Part shown: piece after piece, positions 1 to 7,774 of the stretch
How the letters are laid out: each line of letters begins with the position of its first letter
Numbering within the stretch: the stretch's first letter is position 1
Origin: Flammeovirgaceae bacterium UBA4465
Lineage (GTDB): Bacteria; Bacteroidota; Bacteroidia; Cytophagales; Cyclobacteriaceae
Length of the DNA: 40,946 nt
Direction: 5' to 3'
Assembly: GCA_905182655.1 (NCBI GenBank)
Contig: CAJJCN010000016.1
Location: forward strand, 1 to 40,946
Translations under genes and position numbers: made by a program
Notes under the pieces: model-generated
Seen by the model: only the letters and a program-made list of their open reading frames with translations
What the model was told of the DNA's origin: nothing
The model's database searches: none

Positions 1-981
1 TTATCGAAAATTATTGTTGGTACAAGCCCTTCCAGAAGCATTCCTGATTATTTTATTCATAAAATAGGTGCGCCAGTCATCCAACTTGAAAGTCCTAATC
101 TTGTTAAGGATAAAAAACAGAAATCCATCAATTTTTCTATGACTCTTTTTCAAACCTTTTGGAAGAGCAATACCTATCGAAAAAACATAAAAAATTTATC
201 TCGAATTATTGCAGATGAAAACCCTGATGTCATCATTAATTTCTATGACTTTTTAGCAGGTATTTATAATTTTTGGTATCGCCCCAAATCAAAATTTGTT
301 TGCATCGCCCATCAGTATTTAATAAGCCATCCTCAGTTTACCTTTCCAAAGGGTAAAATTATGGATCGGCTGACCTTAAAACTGGCCAATCACGTTACTC
401 GACTCAAAGCAGATAAAGTACTCGCGCTATCGTTCCAGTATTTTGAAGATCATCCAAAAGAAAATATTATTGTTACGCCTCCCTTATTGAGAGATGAAGT
501 GCTGAAACTGATTATCAAAACAGGAGATTATTTGCTGATTTATGTCGTTAATGCCGGGTACGGAGAGGAAATCGAATCCTTTCATAGAAAAAATCCCAAT
601 ATACCCCTCGTTTGTTTTTGGGACAATGAGGAAAAACCAAGTGAATATGTAATCCATGAAAATTTAATTTTTCATCAACTCAATGATCAACTATTTTTAG
701 AGAAAATGGCCGCTTGTAAAGGTTTTATTAGTACGGCCGGTTTTGAATCCGTTTGTGAAGCGATGTATTTAGGTAAGGCCACTTTAATGGTTCCCGTTGA
801 AGGCCATTATGAGCAAGCATGTAATGCGATCGATGCTTGTAAAGCGGGTGCCGGTATTTCTGGGTCAAATTTTGATTTAACCACTTTGATAGATTACTTT
901 CCACAATACAAAAATATAAAGAACCAATTTCAACCTTGGGTGGCCAAGGGTGAAAATATCTTCATTCAACATTTGACTTAA
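1..981 (+). CDS. Glycosyltransferase, MJ1255-like, 5' end outside window
   Basis: The reading frame is open from base 1 with no stop, so the gene starts upstream; 326 residues are visible. An internal ATG at 139 is unlikely to be the start because the frame before it is coherent protein. The C-terminal half carries the GT-B nucleotide-sugar signature seen in the MurG/MJ1255 type of glycosyltransferase: ISTAGFESVCEAMYLGK followed by MVPVEGHYEQACNA, where the acidic and Gln residues normally contact the donor sugar. It probably transfers a sugar to a lipid or envelope acceptor in the cytoplasm; the substrate cannot be told. Its TAA stop directly abuts the ATG of the next gene, implying translational coupling. 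Family call fairly sure, exact role not. Confidence 0.75.
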   Translation, partial: LSKIIVGTSPSRSIPDYFIHKIGAPVIQLESPNLVKDKKQKSINFSMTLFQTFWKSNTYRKNIKNLSRIIADENPDVIINFYDFLAGIYNFWYRPKSKFVCIAHQYLISHPQFTFPKGKIMDRLTLKLANHVTRLKADKVLALSFQYFEDHPKENIIVTPPLLRDEVLKLIIKTGDYLLIYVVNAGYGEEIESFHRKNPNIPLVCFWDNEEKPSEYVIHENLIFHQLNDQLFLEKMAACKGFISTAGFESVCEAMYLGKATLMVPVEGHYEQACNAIDACKAGAGISGSNFDLTTLIDYFPQYKNIKNQFQPWVAKGENIFIQHLT

Positions 982-2025
982 ATGGCTTTAATATCGAAAA
1001 AAAAAATTGCTTATCCCATAAGCACCCACTTAAGATCCTACTTAAAAAAGTATAGAAAGGACATATACCTACCTATCACGTATCAAGATTTATTAAGATA
1101 CAATAATAGTATCCCACTCTATGATTCAAAAGGCGTTGATACGCTTTGGGAGACAGTATTTTTTCCACAAGATGAAATGCACGAAATACATTTTGCACTG
1201 AAAACAATTTATGCCATCATGCAATCTGGAGGAGACGTTAGCGTCATGAAACACCTGTTTGTTGATCGCATAGATTTATGTATCTACGGCAATACGAAAC
1301 CTTTCAGAATTAGAATGGTCAATAAAATAAATGACAACTTTGACTATTTTTATGTTAAACATGCCGACGCCTCTCGGGTATATGGTTTGGAGTTGGAAGA
1401 CCTACTCGCCCCCAACAGAATGAGATTCCTGATTCACACAGAAACCTTAATAGAAGAACATGTCGTGGGTATTCCTGGAGAGCAATTTATTAGAACGCGC
1501 CTTGAAGACCCCGATCTCAATAAAATCAGATTAACCAAAGAGTTTGTAAAATTTAATGAGCGCTGTTTTGTAAGACTCTTGGGTGATATGCATTCTAGTA
1601 ACTTTGTGATTGACATAACCCCCGATTTCGAGGAAATAAGCTACCGACTTCGGGCCATAGATTTTGATCAACAGTCTTATGAAGGTCGAAAATCTATTTA
1701 TTTACCAAAATATTTTAAAGAAAATAATCCCATCATTAATTTAGGCTTCGGATTAATGACACCGGAAACGGTACAGCAATACCAAAGAGAAGAAAGATCT
1801 TTAATGGCCAATAGGGTGAAGTCTTCTCAAGGCCAAATCAACGAGCTGATCAAAACGATGAAAATGGATCCTATCGCTCCCATGGATAATGTCAAATCAT
1901 TGGGCAAAGAGCTATCTGCTTTTTATGAGGACAAGGCTTTTTTAAAATGCTCAAGTATGGGGAGTCTTATAGAAAGAAGTCTGCTGATGCTATTTCTAAA
2001 ACCTGACCTTTACAAAGAGCGCTAA
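982..2025 (+). CDS. Kinase/aminoglycoside-phosphotransferase-fold protein, unknown substrate
   Basis: A 347-residue cytoplasmic protein with no signal peptide or membrane span. Residues 201-211 (GDMHSSNFVID) resemble the catalytic loop of APH/choline-kinase-like enzymes (consensus HGDLHxxNxL), and residues 226-230 (IDFDQ) resemble their metal-binding IDFD/E motif. A lysine near 126 in FYVKHADASRVYG followed by an acidic stretch could be the nucleotide-binding lysine. I infer a small-molecule, lipid or sugar kinase fold; the first His of the usual motif is Leu here, so activity is not certain. The ATG follows the glycosyltransferase stop with no gap, suggesting the two act on the same product. 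The gene ends 3 bp from a convergent gene. Confidence 0.6.
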   Translation: MALISKKKIAYPISTHLRSYLKKYRKDIYLPITYQDLLRYNNSIPLYDSKGVDTLWETVFFPQDEMHEIHFALKTIYAIMQSGGDVSVMKHLFVDRIDLCIYGNTKPFRIRMVNKINDNFDYFYVKHADASRVYGLELEDLLAPNRMRFLIHTETLIEEHVVGIPGEQFIRTRLEDPDLNKIRLTKEFVKFNERCFVRLLGDMHSSNFVIDITPDFEEISYRLRAIDFDQQSYEGRKSIYLPKYFKENNPIINLGFGLMTPETVQQYQREERSLMANRVKSSQGQINELIKTMKMDPIAPMDNVKSLGKELSAFYEDKAFLKCSSMGSLIERSLLMLFLKPDLYKER

Positions 2026-2028
2026 TTT

Positions 2029-4560
2029 TTAATTTATTAAACCCATACTTAAGCTTGAGCCATTGGTCTTATCAAATGCTTTGATCAAAACATCTCCGTC
2101 TACCTTTATGGGTTGAGTATACAAAGTAGAAGAAAAAATCGGCTCGCTACCATCAGTGGTGTAGCGAACGTCCATTCCATAAATATGATTTATTTTGAGC
2201 AACCCGTGGTCTCTAATCGCACCGGGTGTTGGGATACGATATCGATATCCTCCATTGAAATAATTGAGCCTAGGTAATTCTTTAGAAGCCAATTTATATA
2301 CAAATGAGTTCCATGCCGTATTTTCTTGTTCTTCACGAATCAATGGATCTTCAACCATAGCCCATTTAGGATGTGCTGCCCATGCACGTTCCGACAATCC
2401 TATGAGTCGGGGCAAATAATAATATTCTAGCATTTGATCTTCTCCATTGAGAGACTCACTCCATAAATGTCCTTGAATACCCAAAATATTAGCCAATCCC
2501 TCTTTATTTAACCGAATAGCCTCTTTAAAATCACTGCTGGGGTTGAAGGGCTTTCCCAATGAGGAACGCTTTGAAGATCGATATAAATTTTCTGGTATGA
2601 ACTCCCAGACTTTACGGGTATCTACAAAACCTCCCCAATATAGGCCCTGCTCTCTGGGATCTTTATTGTATGCCATATCAAAATAAAGATTAGATACATC
2701 ACATAATACGATGGGAAAGCCTGCATTGGCAAGCAAATAACCCAAATCAATATTATTGGATAAATTATTCCAAACAAACGGCGTCACATTTTTCCCAATG
2801 AGATCGAGATTCGGAGACCATGATCCATCCTCGTTGATATTCATAGCTACTTCCTCCCAGCCTGCAGTCGCCAATCCTCGATCAGAAAGGATTTTATTCA
2901 CCCGTCCAACAAAATAGCTTTGTAATGACTTAGCATCATCGTATTGATCATTAATCGCAAGAAAATCGAGGCAATCAGGAGACTTTTCCCACACCCCTCT
3001 AGGGACCTCGTCTCCTCCCGTGTGAATCATTTTTAACGGCACATCTGCCCGTTTATATAACTCTAGAACTTCATCTACAATAGTTTCATAAAAATGATAC
3101 ACCGCTTCATTACAAACACAAACGACATTGTCATTGTAAAACTGTGCGGATCGGTAGACTGATTGATCCGAATCATCGGATAAATAATATTCAAGAGCGC
3201 CTTTCTCATCCCCCAGTGCAATCAATTTTTCATATCTTGCCTTCATGGCTTTAATGGCTGCACGCGCATGTCCTGGCATATTTAATTCTGGAATCACTTC
3301 AATATGCCTTTCATGAGCATAGCGTATCATCTGAATATATTGTTCTTGAGTATAAAACCCTGAGCCTCTACCGCCTCCAGAGGGACCGGAACCATAGGCC
3401 GGCCTAAGTGCTTCCTTTTCATTGATTGTATGGGCCCTGCGAGCACCAATCTCTGTCAGCTCTGGGAGTACTTTAGATTCCAAACGCCAACCTTCATCGT
3501 CTGTTAGATGTAAATGCAACTTATTTAACTTATACAAAGCCATCAGATCAATGAGTTTTATCAAGGACTCATACGATTGGAAATTACGGGCAACATCTAA
3601 GTGCATGCCCCGATATGCATACCTCGGTTGATCTTTGATTCCACCCAGCGGAAGGCTTATCTGCGATATTTTGTTTCCAAATACCTCCACAGGCATCAAA
3701 CCAATTAAACTTTGAATGCCATAAAAGACCCCACTGGCATCAGCCCCTTGAATCAGAATTTCATCTTTGTCAATGCGGAGCTGATATGATCCTGTCTTTA
3801 TTAACTCTTCATTTATTTTTAAGATGATCCTTTGCTTGGCGTCCCGCTTTGGGCTTTCCCCAAAAATTACAGTCAATTGCTGAAATAAAAAATTGCTTTC
3901 TGACACTAATGCGGGACTTGCCTCAATACTCCAATTTGGATTTAGCTCCACAAACCCGTCAAAATAGGCTTCCTCCAACGGCGTCGGAACTAACCTAGAG
4001 GTGACCTTTGGGTTATTTAATTTCAGTTTTTTGTTTTGGTGATAAATCGACTCAGCAGTAGGAATCTCATAATAATCAGCCGATCCCTTGGTAATCATTT
4101 CAGGATTGGTGAACGGTCTAAGCTTATAATTTGGTTCATAGATCTCCCCATCACTCATCAAGAAGTAGAGCCCTGCCGGGCCATCACTATGTTTGAGAAT
4201 AAAATCTCTACCATGGAAACTCATTTCCCGCTTTTCGCCAGGCGCCAGCAAAAATCCGCTGTCTGGCCTGATGACGAAAAGATCTCCACTCACATGATTG
4301 AAAGTAACTTGACCCGTATAAGAGTCTTGAATTAACCCTCTTGGTGTCATACTATAATACAAAGACCAGTTTTGATCATCCAAGGCAACCGTTCCTGAAT
4401 TGGTGAGATGAAATGTGCTGGCAAACTTGTTTTGGCCCTCTATCTGATTGCCATTCAATTCCCATTCAATACTTATTTTTAATTTCTGGGGCTCCTGAAC
4501 ACAGGAGAAAAGGAGGGATACTCCCATAAAAAGCTGACAAAAACGCCTCGTGTAAAGCAT
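2029..4560 (-). CDS. Beta-N-acetylhexosaminidase, GH20, lipoprotein
   Basis: An 843-residue enzyme that removes terminal GlcNAc/GalNAc from chitin oligomers or glycans. The N-terminus is a lipoprotein signal with lipobox LLFSC (Cys20), so it is probably lipid-anchored at the outer membrane. Residues about 27-150 look like the chitobiase carbohydrate-binding domain, about 185-300 the GH20 N-terminal domain, and from about 310 the catalytic barrel: RGMHLDVAR at 317-325 and the catalytic Asp-Glu pair 517-518 in HTGGDEV. The C-terminal 70 residues (YTTDGSEP) look like the chitobiase C-terminal domain. Length fits multi-domain bacterial GH20 enzymes. It is followed closely by the gene pair on the other strand and preceded by the pyrR-like gene in the same orientation, 50 bp away. 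Confidence 0.93.
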   Translation of the reverse strand: MLYTRRFCQLFMGVSLLFSCVQEPQKLKISIEWELNGNQIEGQNKFASTFHLTNSGTVALDDQNWSLYYSMTPRGLIQDSYTGQVTFNHVSGDLFVIRPDSGFLLAPGEKREMSFHGRDFILKHSDGPAGLYFLMSDGEIYEPNYKLRPFTNPEMITKGSADYYEIPTAESIYHQNKKLKLNNPKVTSRLVPTPLEEAYFDGFVELNPNWSIEASPALVSESNFLFQQLTVIFGESPKRDAKQRIILKINEELIKTGSYQLRIDKDEILIQGADASGVFYGIQSLIGLMPVEVFGNKISQISLPLGGIKDQPRYAYRGMHLDVARNFQSYESLIKLIDLMALYKLNKLHLHLTDDEGWRLESKVLPELTEIGARRAHTINEKEALRPAYGSGPSGGGRGSGFYTQEQYIQMIRYAHERHIEVIPELNMPGHARAAIKAMKARYEKLIALGDEKGALEYYLSDDSDQSVYRSAQFYNDNVVCVCNEAVYHFYETIVDEVLELYKRADVPLKMIHTGGDEVPRGVWEKSPDCLDFLAINDQYDDAKSLQSYFVGRVNKILSDRGLATAGWEEVAMNINEDGSWSPNLDLIGKNVTPFVWNNLSNNIDLGYLLANAGFPIVLCDVSNLYFDMAYNKDPREQGLYWGGFVDTRKVWEFIPENLYRSSKRSSLGKPFNPSSDFKEAIRLNKEGLANILGIQGHLWSESLNGEDQMLEYYYLPRLIGLSERAWAAHPKWAMVEDPLIREEQENTAWNSFVYKLASKELPRLNYFNGGYRYRIPTPGAIRDHGLLKINHIYGMDVRYTTDGSEPIFSSTLYTQPIKVDGDVLIKAFDKTNGSSLSMGLIN

Positions 4561-4610
4561 GTTATAAAATAATTTGTGGGAACCGTCCCAATTAAATCAA
4601 ATTCACCTTA

Positions 4611-5126
4611 TCAATAAAGAAATGCCCCTCTACCCGTCTCTAAAGAGACTTCGACATGTTCTTCTAAAGTGGTACTTAAGGCCAAGCCGCAATAACTCGT
4701 GGAGACCGGAAATAATTTGTGACTTCGATCTACTAAAATAGCTGTTTCTAATTTTTTAATGGCTGCCGTCAATAGAAATTTTATCCCATATGCTTGGGTT
4801 CTCCCTGTGTTAATGACATCATCTACCAAGATAACCGTTTGATGATTTAATAGATCAATATCAATAGACAAACTAATGGCGCCATCTACAGGATTTTTTT
4901 TATCAATTATCAATTCAGCTAGGTCACAAGTTATGGACGCACCATGCACGGTTTCCAGTATCTTTTGGAGTCGTATAGCCATCTGATAGCCTTGTCCATT
5001 GATTCCTACCAAAACGACTTTTGATACCTCATGATTATTTTCTAAGATTTGTATGCTCATCCTTTTAAGAATGCGCTGAATCTTATCCTCTGAGAGGATA
5101 TTTAATGTTTTTTCATCACTCATCAT
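4611..5126 (-). CDS. PyrR-like phosphoribosyltransferase
   Basis: A type I phosphoribosyltransferase of about 171 residues. The PRPP-binding loop VILVDDVINTGRT is clear at roughly residues 98-110, and VDRSHKLFPVSTSYCGLAL matches the region after it in PyrR proteins, which act as uracil phosphoribosyltransferase and/or pyrimidine-responsive attenuation regulators. Bacteroidota homologues lie outside pyr operons, as here, so the RNA-binding role is not assumed. The gene overlaps the upstream Lrp-type regulator: in-frame candidates are GTG at 5129 and ATG at 5126 and 5123, all within the regulator's last codons (stop at 5116-5118). I take the first ATG. The two are very likely co-transcribed and translationally coupled. 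Confidence 0.8.
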   Translation of the reverse strand: MMSDEKTLNILSEDKIQRILKRMSIQILENNHEVSKVVLVGINGQGYQMAIRLQKILETVHGASITCDLAELIIDKKNPVDGAISLSIDIDLLNHQTVILVDDVINTGRTQAYGIKFLLTAAIKKLETAILVDRSHKLFPVSTSYCGLALSTTLEEHVEVSLETGRGAFLY

Positions 5127-5607
5127 CACCTAAAGGCATTACTTTAATTTCCTTAAAAGTTGATAAAATTACCATAGACTGAAGTCCATCTACCACTTCT
5201 ATTTCACTGATTTTTTCTAGCATTAACCTCTGATAAGAAGCTATGTCATAAGATATAATCTTGAGCATAAAATCTCCAGAACCCGTGATATGATGACATT
5301 CTATTACTTCCTGTACTTTATAAATTTCATTAAGAAAAAGGTCAATATTAACTTTATTATGACCTTTCAAGGTAACCAACACGAAAGTGCTCACACCCAA
5401 ACCAATTTTGGCTTTATCCAAACTTGCGTGATAGCTCTTGATAATTCCCGCATTTTCAAGCTTTTTGACACGTTCAAGGGTGGGTGCAGGGGACAGTGAA
5501 ATGTCTTTGGCTAATTGGGCATTGGTGATTTTGGCATTCGATTGAAGAATCTCTAAAATTTTTCTATCGATCCGGTCTAATTTTATATTTGCAGGGGCTG
5601 GTCTCAT
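5116..5607 (-). CDS. Lrp/AsnC-family transcriptional regulator
   Basis: A 163-residue DNA-binding regulator with the standard two-part layout. An N-terminal winged helix-turn-helix covers about residues 10-60 (LDRIDRKILEILQ, then AKITNAQLAKDISLSPAPTL). A C-terminal RAM/AsnC ligand-binding domain follows (about 75-155), including HHITGSGDFMLKI, the usual amino-acid-sensing and dimer region. Such proteins form octamers and respond to amino acids or related metabolites. The gene overlaps the pyrR-like gene downstream and has a 120-bp upstream region, so it probably leads that transcript. Family assignment is secure; the target genes and ligand cannot be read from the sequence. Confidence 0.93.
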   Translation of the reverse strand: MRPAPANIKLDRIDRKILEILQSNAKITNAQLAKDISLSPAPTLERVKKLENAGIIKSYHASLDKAKIGLGVSTFVLVTLKGHNKVNIDLFLNEIYKVQEVIECHHITGSGDFMLKIISYDIASYQRLMLEKISEIEVVDGLQSMVILSTFKEIKVMPLGDDE

Positions 5608-5727
5608 TTAAGAAAATTATTTGAAAGTAAAACTACTCCTTTTTTATAATTATTTATTGACTAATGATACCTAAAAATGTTATCTCCTCTACAGATTTTG
5701 GTTGAGATAAAGTCTGCCAAGTGATCG

Positions 5728-6921
5728 CTAATGTTCTATTTCCTTCATTTTCTCTTTGGCCGATCGATTCACCGCATGCTTTCTTCCCGTAACTTTTCTG
5801 ACTTTTTTAAAATATTGTAATGCCAAATCAAACTCTTTCTCCAAAACAGCAATTTCTCCTAAATGCAGTAAAGAATAAAAATAATACCCTTTTTCAGTAG
5901 CATTGGCCAGGGCCGCATATTTTACGCTTTCCTTAAAATATTTTTTACTCTTGGTTAAATCTCCACGTGCTTTCCAAATATTCCCCAAAAAATAAGTGGC
6001 ATATCTAGCGGTATTGTATTCATAACCCTCTTGCTCAGCATGTATCCGTTCAAGAATAGATTCAAAAACCGCTATCGATTCACTCTGCTTACCCAAACGA
6101 TATAAAATTCGCCCATAATAGGACTGAAAATAAGAATTATTTGGATACAAATTAGTTAAATAAGCAGCTAATTGAGAGGCCTCTGACAAATTTTGCTCTT
6201 CTTCATATAATATCCGAAGTAAATAATATTGAGCTTCGGTCCGTGCATAGAAAGCATTTCTCGAGGTCTCTTTTAATTGCGCTATTCCGACGCTTTTGTC
6301 TCCCTTTGGAAAGAACGTCATGATGGGTTTGAGCATGGGGTAATGTTCTGGAATCCATTGCGCATAATAATTAAAAAGACCCTTACCTAGCAACAGTTCA
6401 GGACTGAAATTCTCTTCATCCTTTCCTATATTGAGATATTTTAAAGCATTTTTACCTGCCAGTGAGGCTTTTAAGTATTGTCCTCGATCCGCATAAAGCC
6501 TTCCTTGAAACCCATAGGCCGCTGCCAAAAAAAAAGCCCCTTCAATTTGATTGACCTCATCATATAATCGATGGGCCTTAACTTGAGCAGAGTCCATTTG
6601 AGCCAAAAAAAGTTGATCCCATTTTGATCCCATTTCACCTTGTGGAACCAATCTCCACCAATAACATAAACCTAGTAAAAAATCAGGTAATGGATGCCAG
6701 CCATATTGCTTTTTTAAATATTTAAACTGTCGTTCTGCCTGATCAAAATCCATGTTGTACATGTCGAACATAGCTTGAGCCGCTTCAATCTCAACATATC
6801 TATTTTTAAGCAAAACATCCGATGATTGATCTAGTTCACCTGTCCATGATTGGGCCTGCACAAGAAAAAATGAAAAGAACAAGAACAGAAAATAATGATA
6901 CTTCAGGTCGATGCTTTTCAC
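5728..6921 (-). CDS. Secreted tetratricopeptide-repeat protein
   Basis: About 397 residues from the GTG at 6921. From there the N-terminus is a signal peptide (basic start, then YHYFLFLFFSFFLVQAQS), so export to the periplasm is likely. The mature part is helical with repeated TPR-like units, clearest toward the C-terminus (YFQSYYGRILYRLGKQSESIAVF; HLGEIAVLEKEFDLALQYF). No enzymatic motif is seen; TPRs usually mediate protein contacts. The start is uncertain: the frame is open up to a GTG at 7053, which would overlap the divergent gene and push the signal peptide 44 residues inward; a TTG at 6951 is a third choice. No ATG precedes the signal peptide. Function unknown. Confidence 0.75.
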   Translation of the reverse strand: MKSIDLKYHYFLFLFFSFFLVQAQSWTGELDQSSDVLLKNRYVEIEAAQAMFDMYNMDFDQAERQFKYLKKQYGWHPLPDFLLGLCYWWRLVPQGEMGSKWDQLFLAQMDSAQVKAHRLYDEVNQIEGAFFLAAAYGFQGRLYADRGQYLKASLAGKNALKYLNIGKDEENFSPELLLGKGLFNYYAQWIPEHYPMLKPIMTFFPKGDKSVGIAQLKETSRNAFYARTEAQYYLLRILYEEEQNLSEASQLAAYLTNLYPNNSYFQSYYGRILYRLGKQSESIAVFESILERIHAEQEGYEYNTARYATYFLGNIWKARGDLTKSKKYFKESVKYAALANATEKGYYFYSLLHLGEIAVLEKEFDLALQYFKKVRKVTGRKHAVNRSAKEKMKEIEH

Positions 6922-6952
6922 TATTTTGAATGAATCCTTTTTATTTATCAAT

Positions 6953-6960
6953 ACCTCCTT
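6953..6960 (-). promoter_or_regulatory. Perfect Shine-Dalgarno-like AAGGAGGT
   Basis: The minus strand reads AAGGAGGT here, directly before an in-frame TTG (6951) and 31 bp before the GTG at 6921. Spacing is too short for the TTG and too long for the GTG, and Bacteroidota seldom rely on such sites, so its role is unclear. It bears on which start the TPR gene uses. Confidence 0.35.
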
Positions 6961-7035
6961 AATAGTAATCTCAACAAATTTAGACCAACTTCGTTTAGTT
7001 ATATTGTATATCTTCACAAATGTAGGTGTCGTTCC

Positions 7036-7683
7036 ATGACTAAGTTTACTCACAACCCTTCAAGGTCATTTGAAAAATGGTTTGATTTTCAGAGCACTCA
7101 AATGTTTGTCCTGATCTCTTTGCTCTATATCTGTATCCTTTTTTTAAATCGTGCTTTTATCCTTGCCGATATGGCTGCGTTTGAACTGCTTAAAGAACGG
7201 AATCAGTTGTCGCTTTTTGATTTTTTCTATGGTAGTCAATATTTCATTACGCCGATTTGGCTTACATGGAAATTTTCAGTAACCGCATTGACCCTCTGGA
7301 TGGGTTGTTTCATGTTTGGTTATAGAGTAACCTACTCGGCCTTATGGAAGTGGGTCATGTGCTGTGAAATCCTCTTTATTATCCCTGAATTAATTAAATT
7401 TTTCTGGTTTTTCATAATCCCAGGAGATCCAGATTACAACGATATCTTAGCTTTTTACCCTTTATCACTCCTCAGCTTGTTTAATTATGAGCATGTTCCT
7501 GAACGGCTTCATTATCCGTTAAAATCAATTAATATCTTCGAATTGGGCTATTGGATATTACTTGTGATCGGAGTTTTCTTTTTGAGTGGTAAAAAACTAA
7601 AAAACGCTACCTACATCGTTTTGAGCTCTTATCTCTTGTTTTTTTTGTGTTGGCTCATTTTTTACGGGTTAGCATTTAGGTAA
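7036..7683 (+). CDS. Integral membrane protein, unknown function
   Basis: A 215-residue hydrophobic protein with about five predicted membrane segments, at roughly residues 24-45, 72-95, 105-128, 168-185 and 192-212. It has no cleavable signal peptide, and aromatic residues (Trp, Phe, Tyr) are frequent near the segment ends. I recognise no catalytic or transport motif. It lies 91 bp upstream of the DUF2723 gene on the same strand and is divergent from the TPR gene, so it may share a transcript with DUF2723. The ATG at 7036 is the first in the frame. The predicted segments and reading frame make it a convincing gene, but the function is unknown. Confidence 0.75.
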   Translation: MTKFTHNPSRSFEKWFDFQSTQMFVLISLLYICILFLNRAFILADMAAFELLKERNQLSLFDFFYGSQYFITPIWLTWKFSVTALTLWMGCFMFGYRVTYSALWKWVMCCEILFIIPELIKFFWFFIIPGDPDYNDILAFYPLSLLSLFNYEHVPERLHYPLKSINIFELGYWILLVIGVFFLSGKKLKNATYIVLSSYLLFFLCWLIFYGLAFR

Positions 7684-7774
7684 TCTTTGCAAAGCATAAA
7701 GATCAATTTGTACTTAAAACCAAATTATTAGTCATTAATTAGTAATTTCGCTGAATTGATAATTATTTATAAAA

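Noticed and set aside
2029-5607. Possible polysaccharide utilization locus around GH20
   Set aside because: No SusC/SusD-like pair, sulfatase or other glycosidase adjacent; neighbours are a nucleotide salvage-type enzyme and an Lrp regulator.
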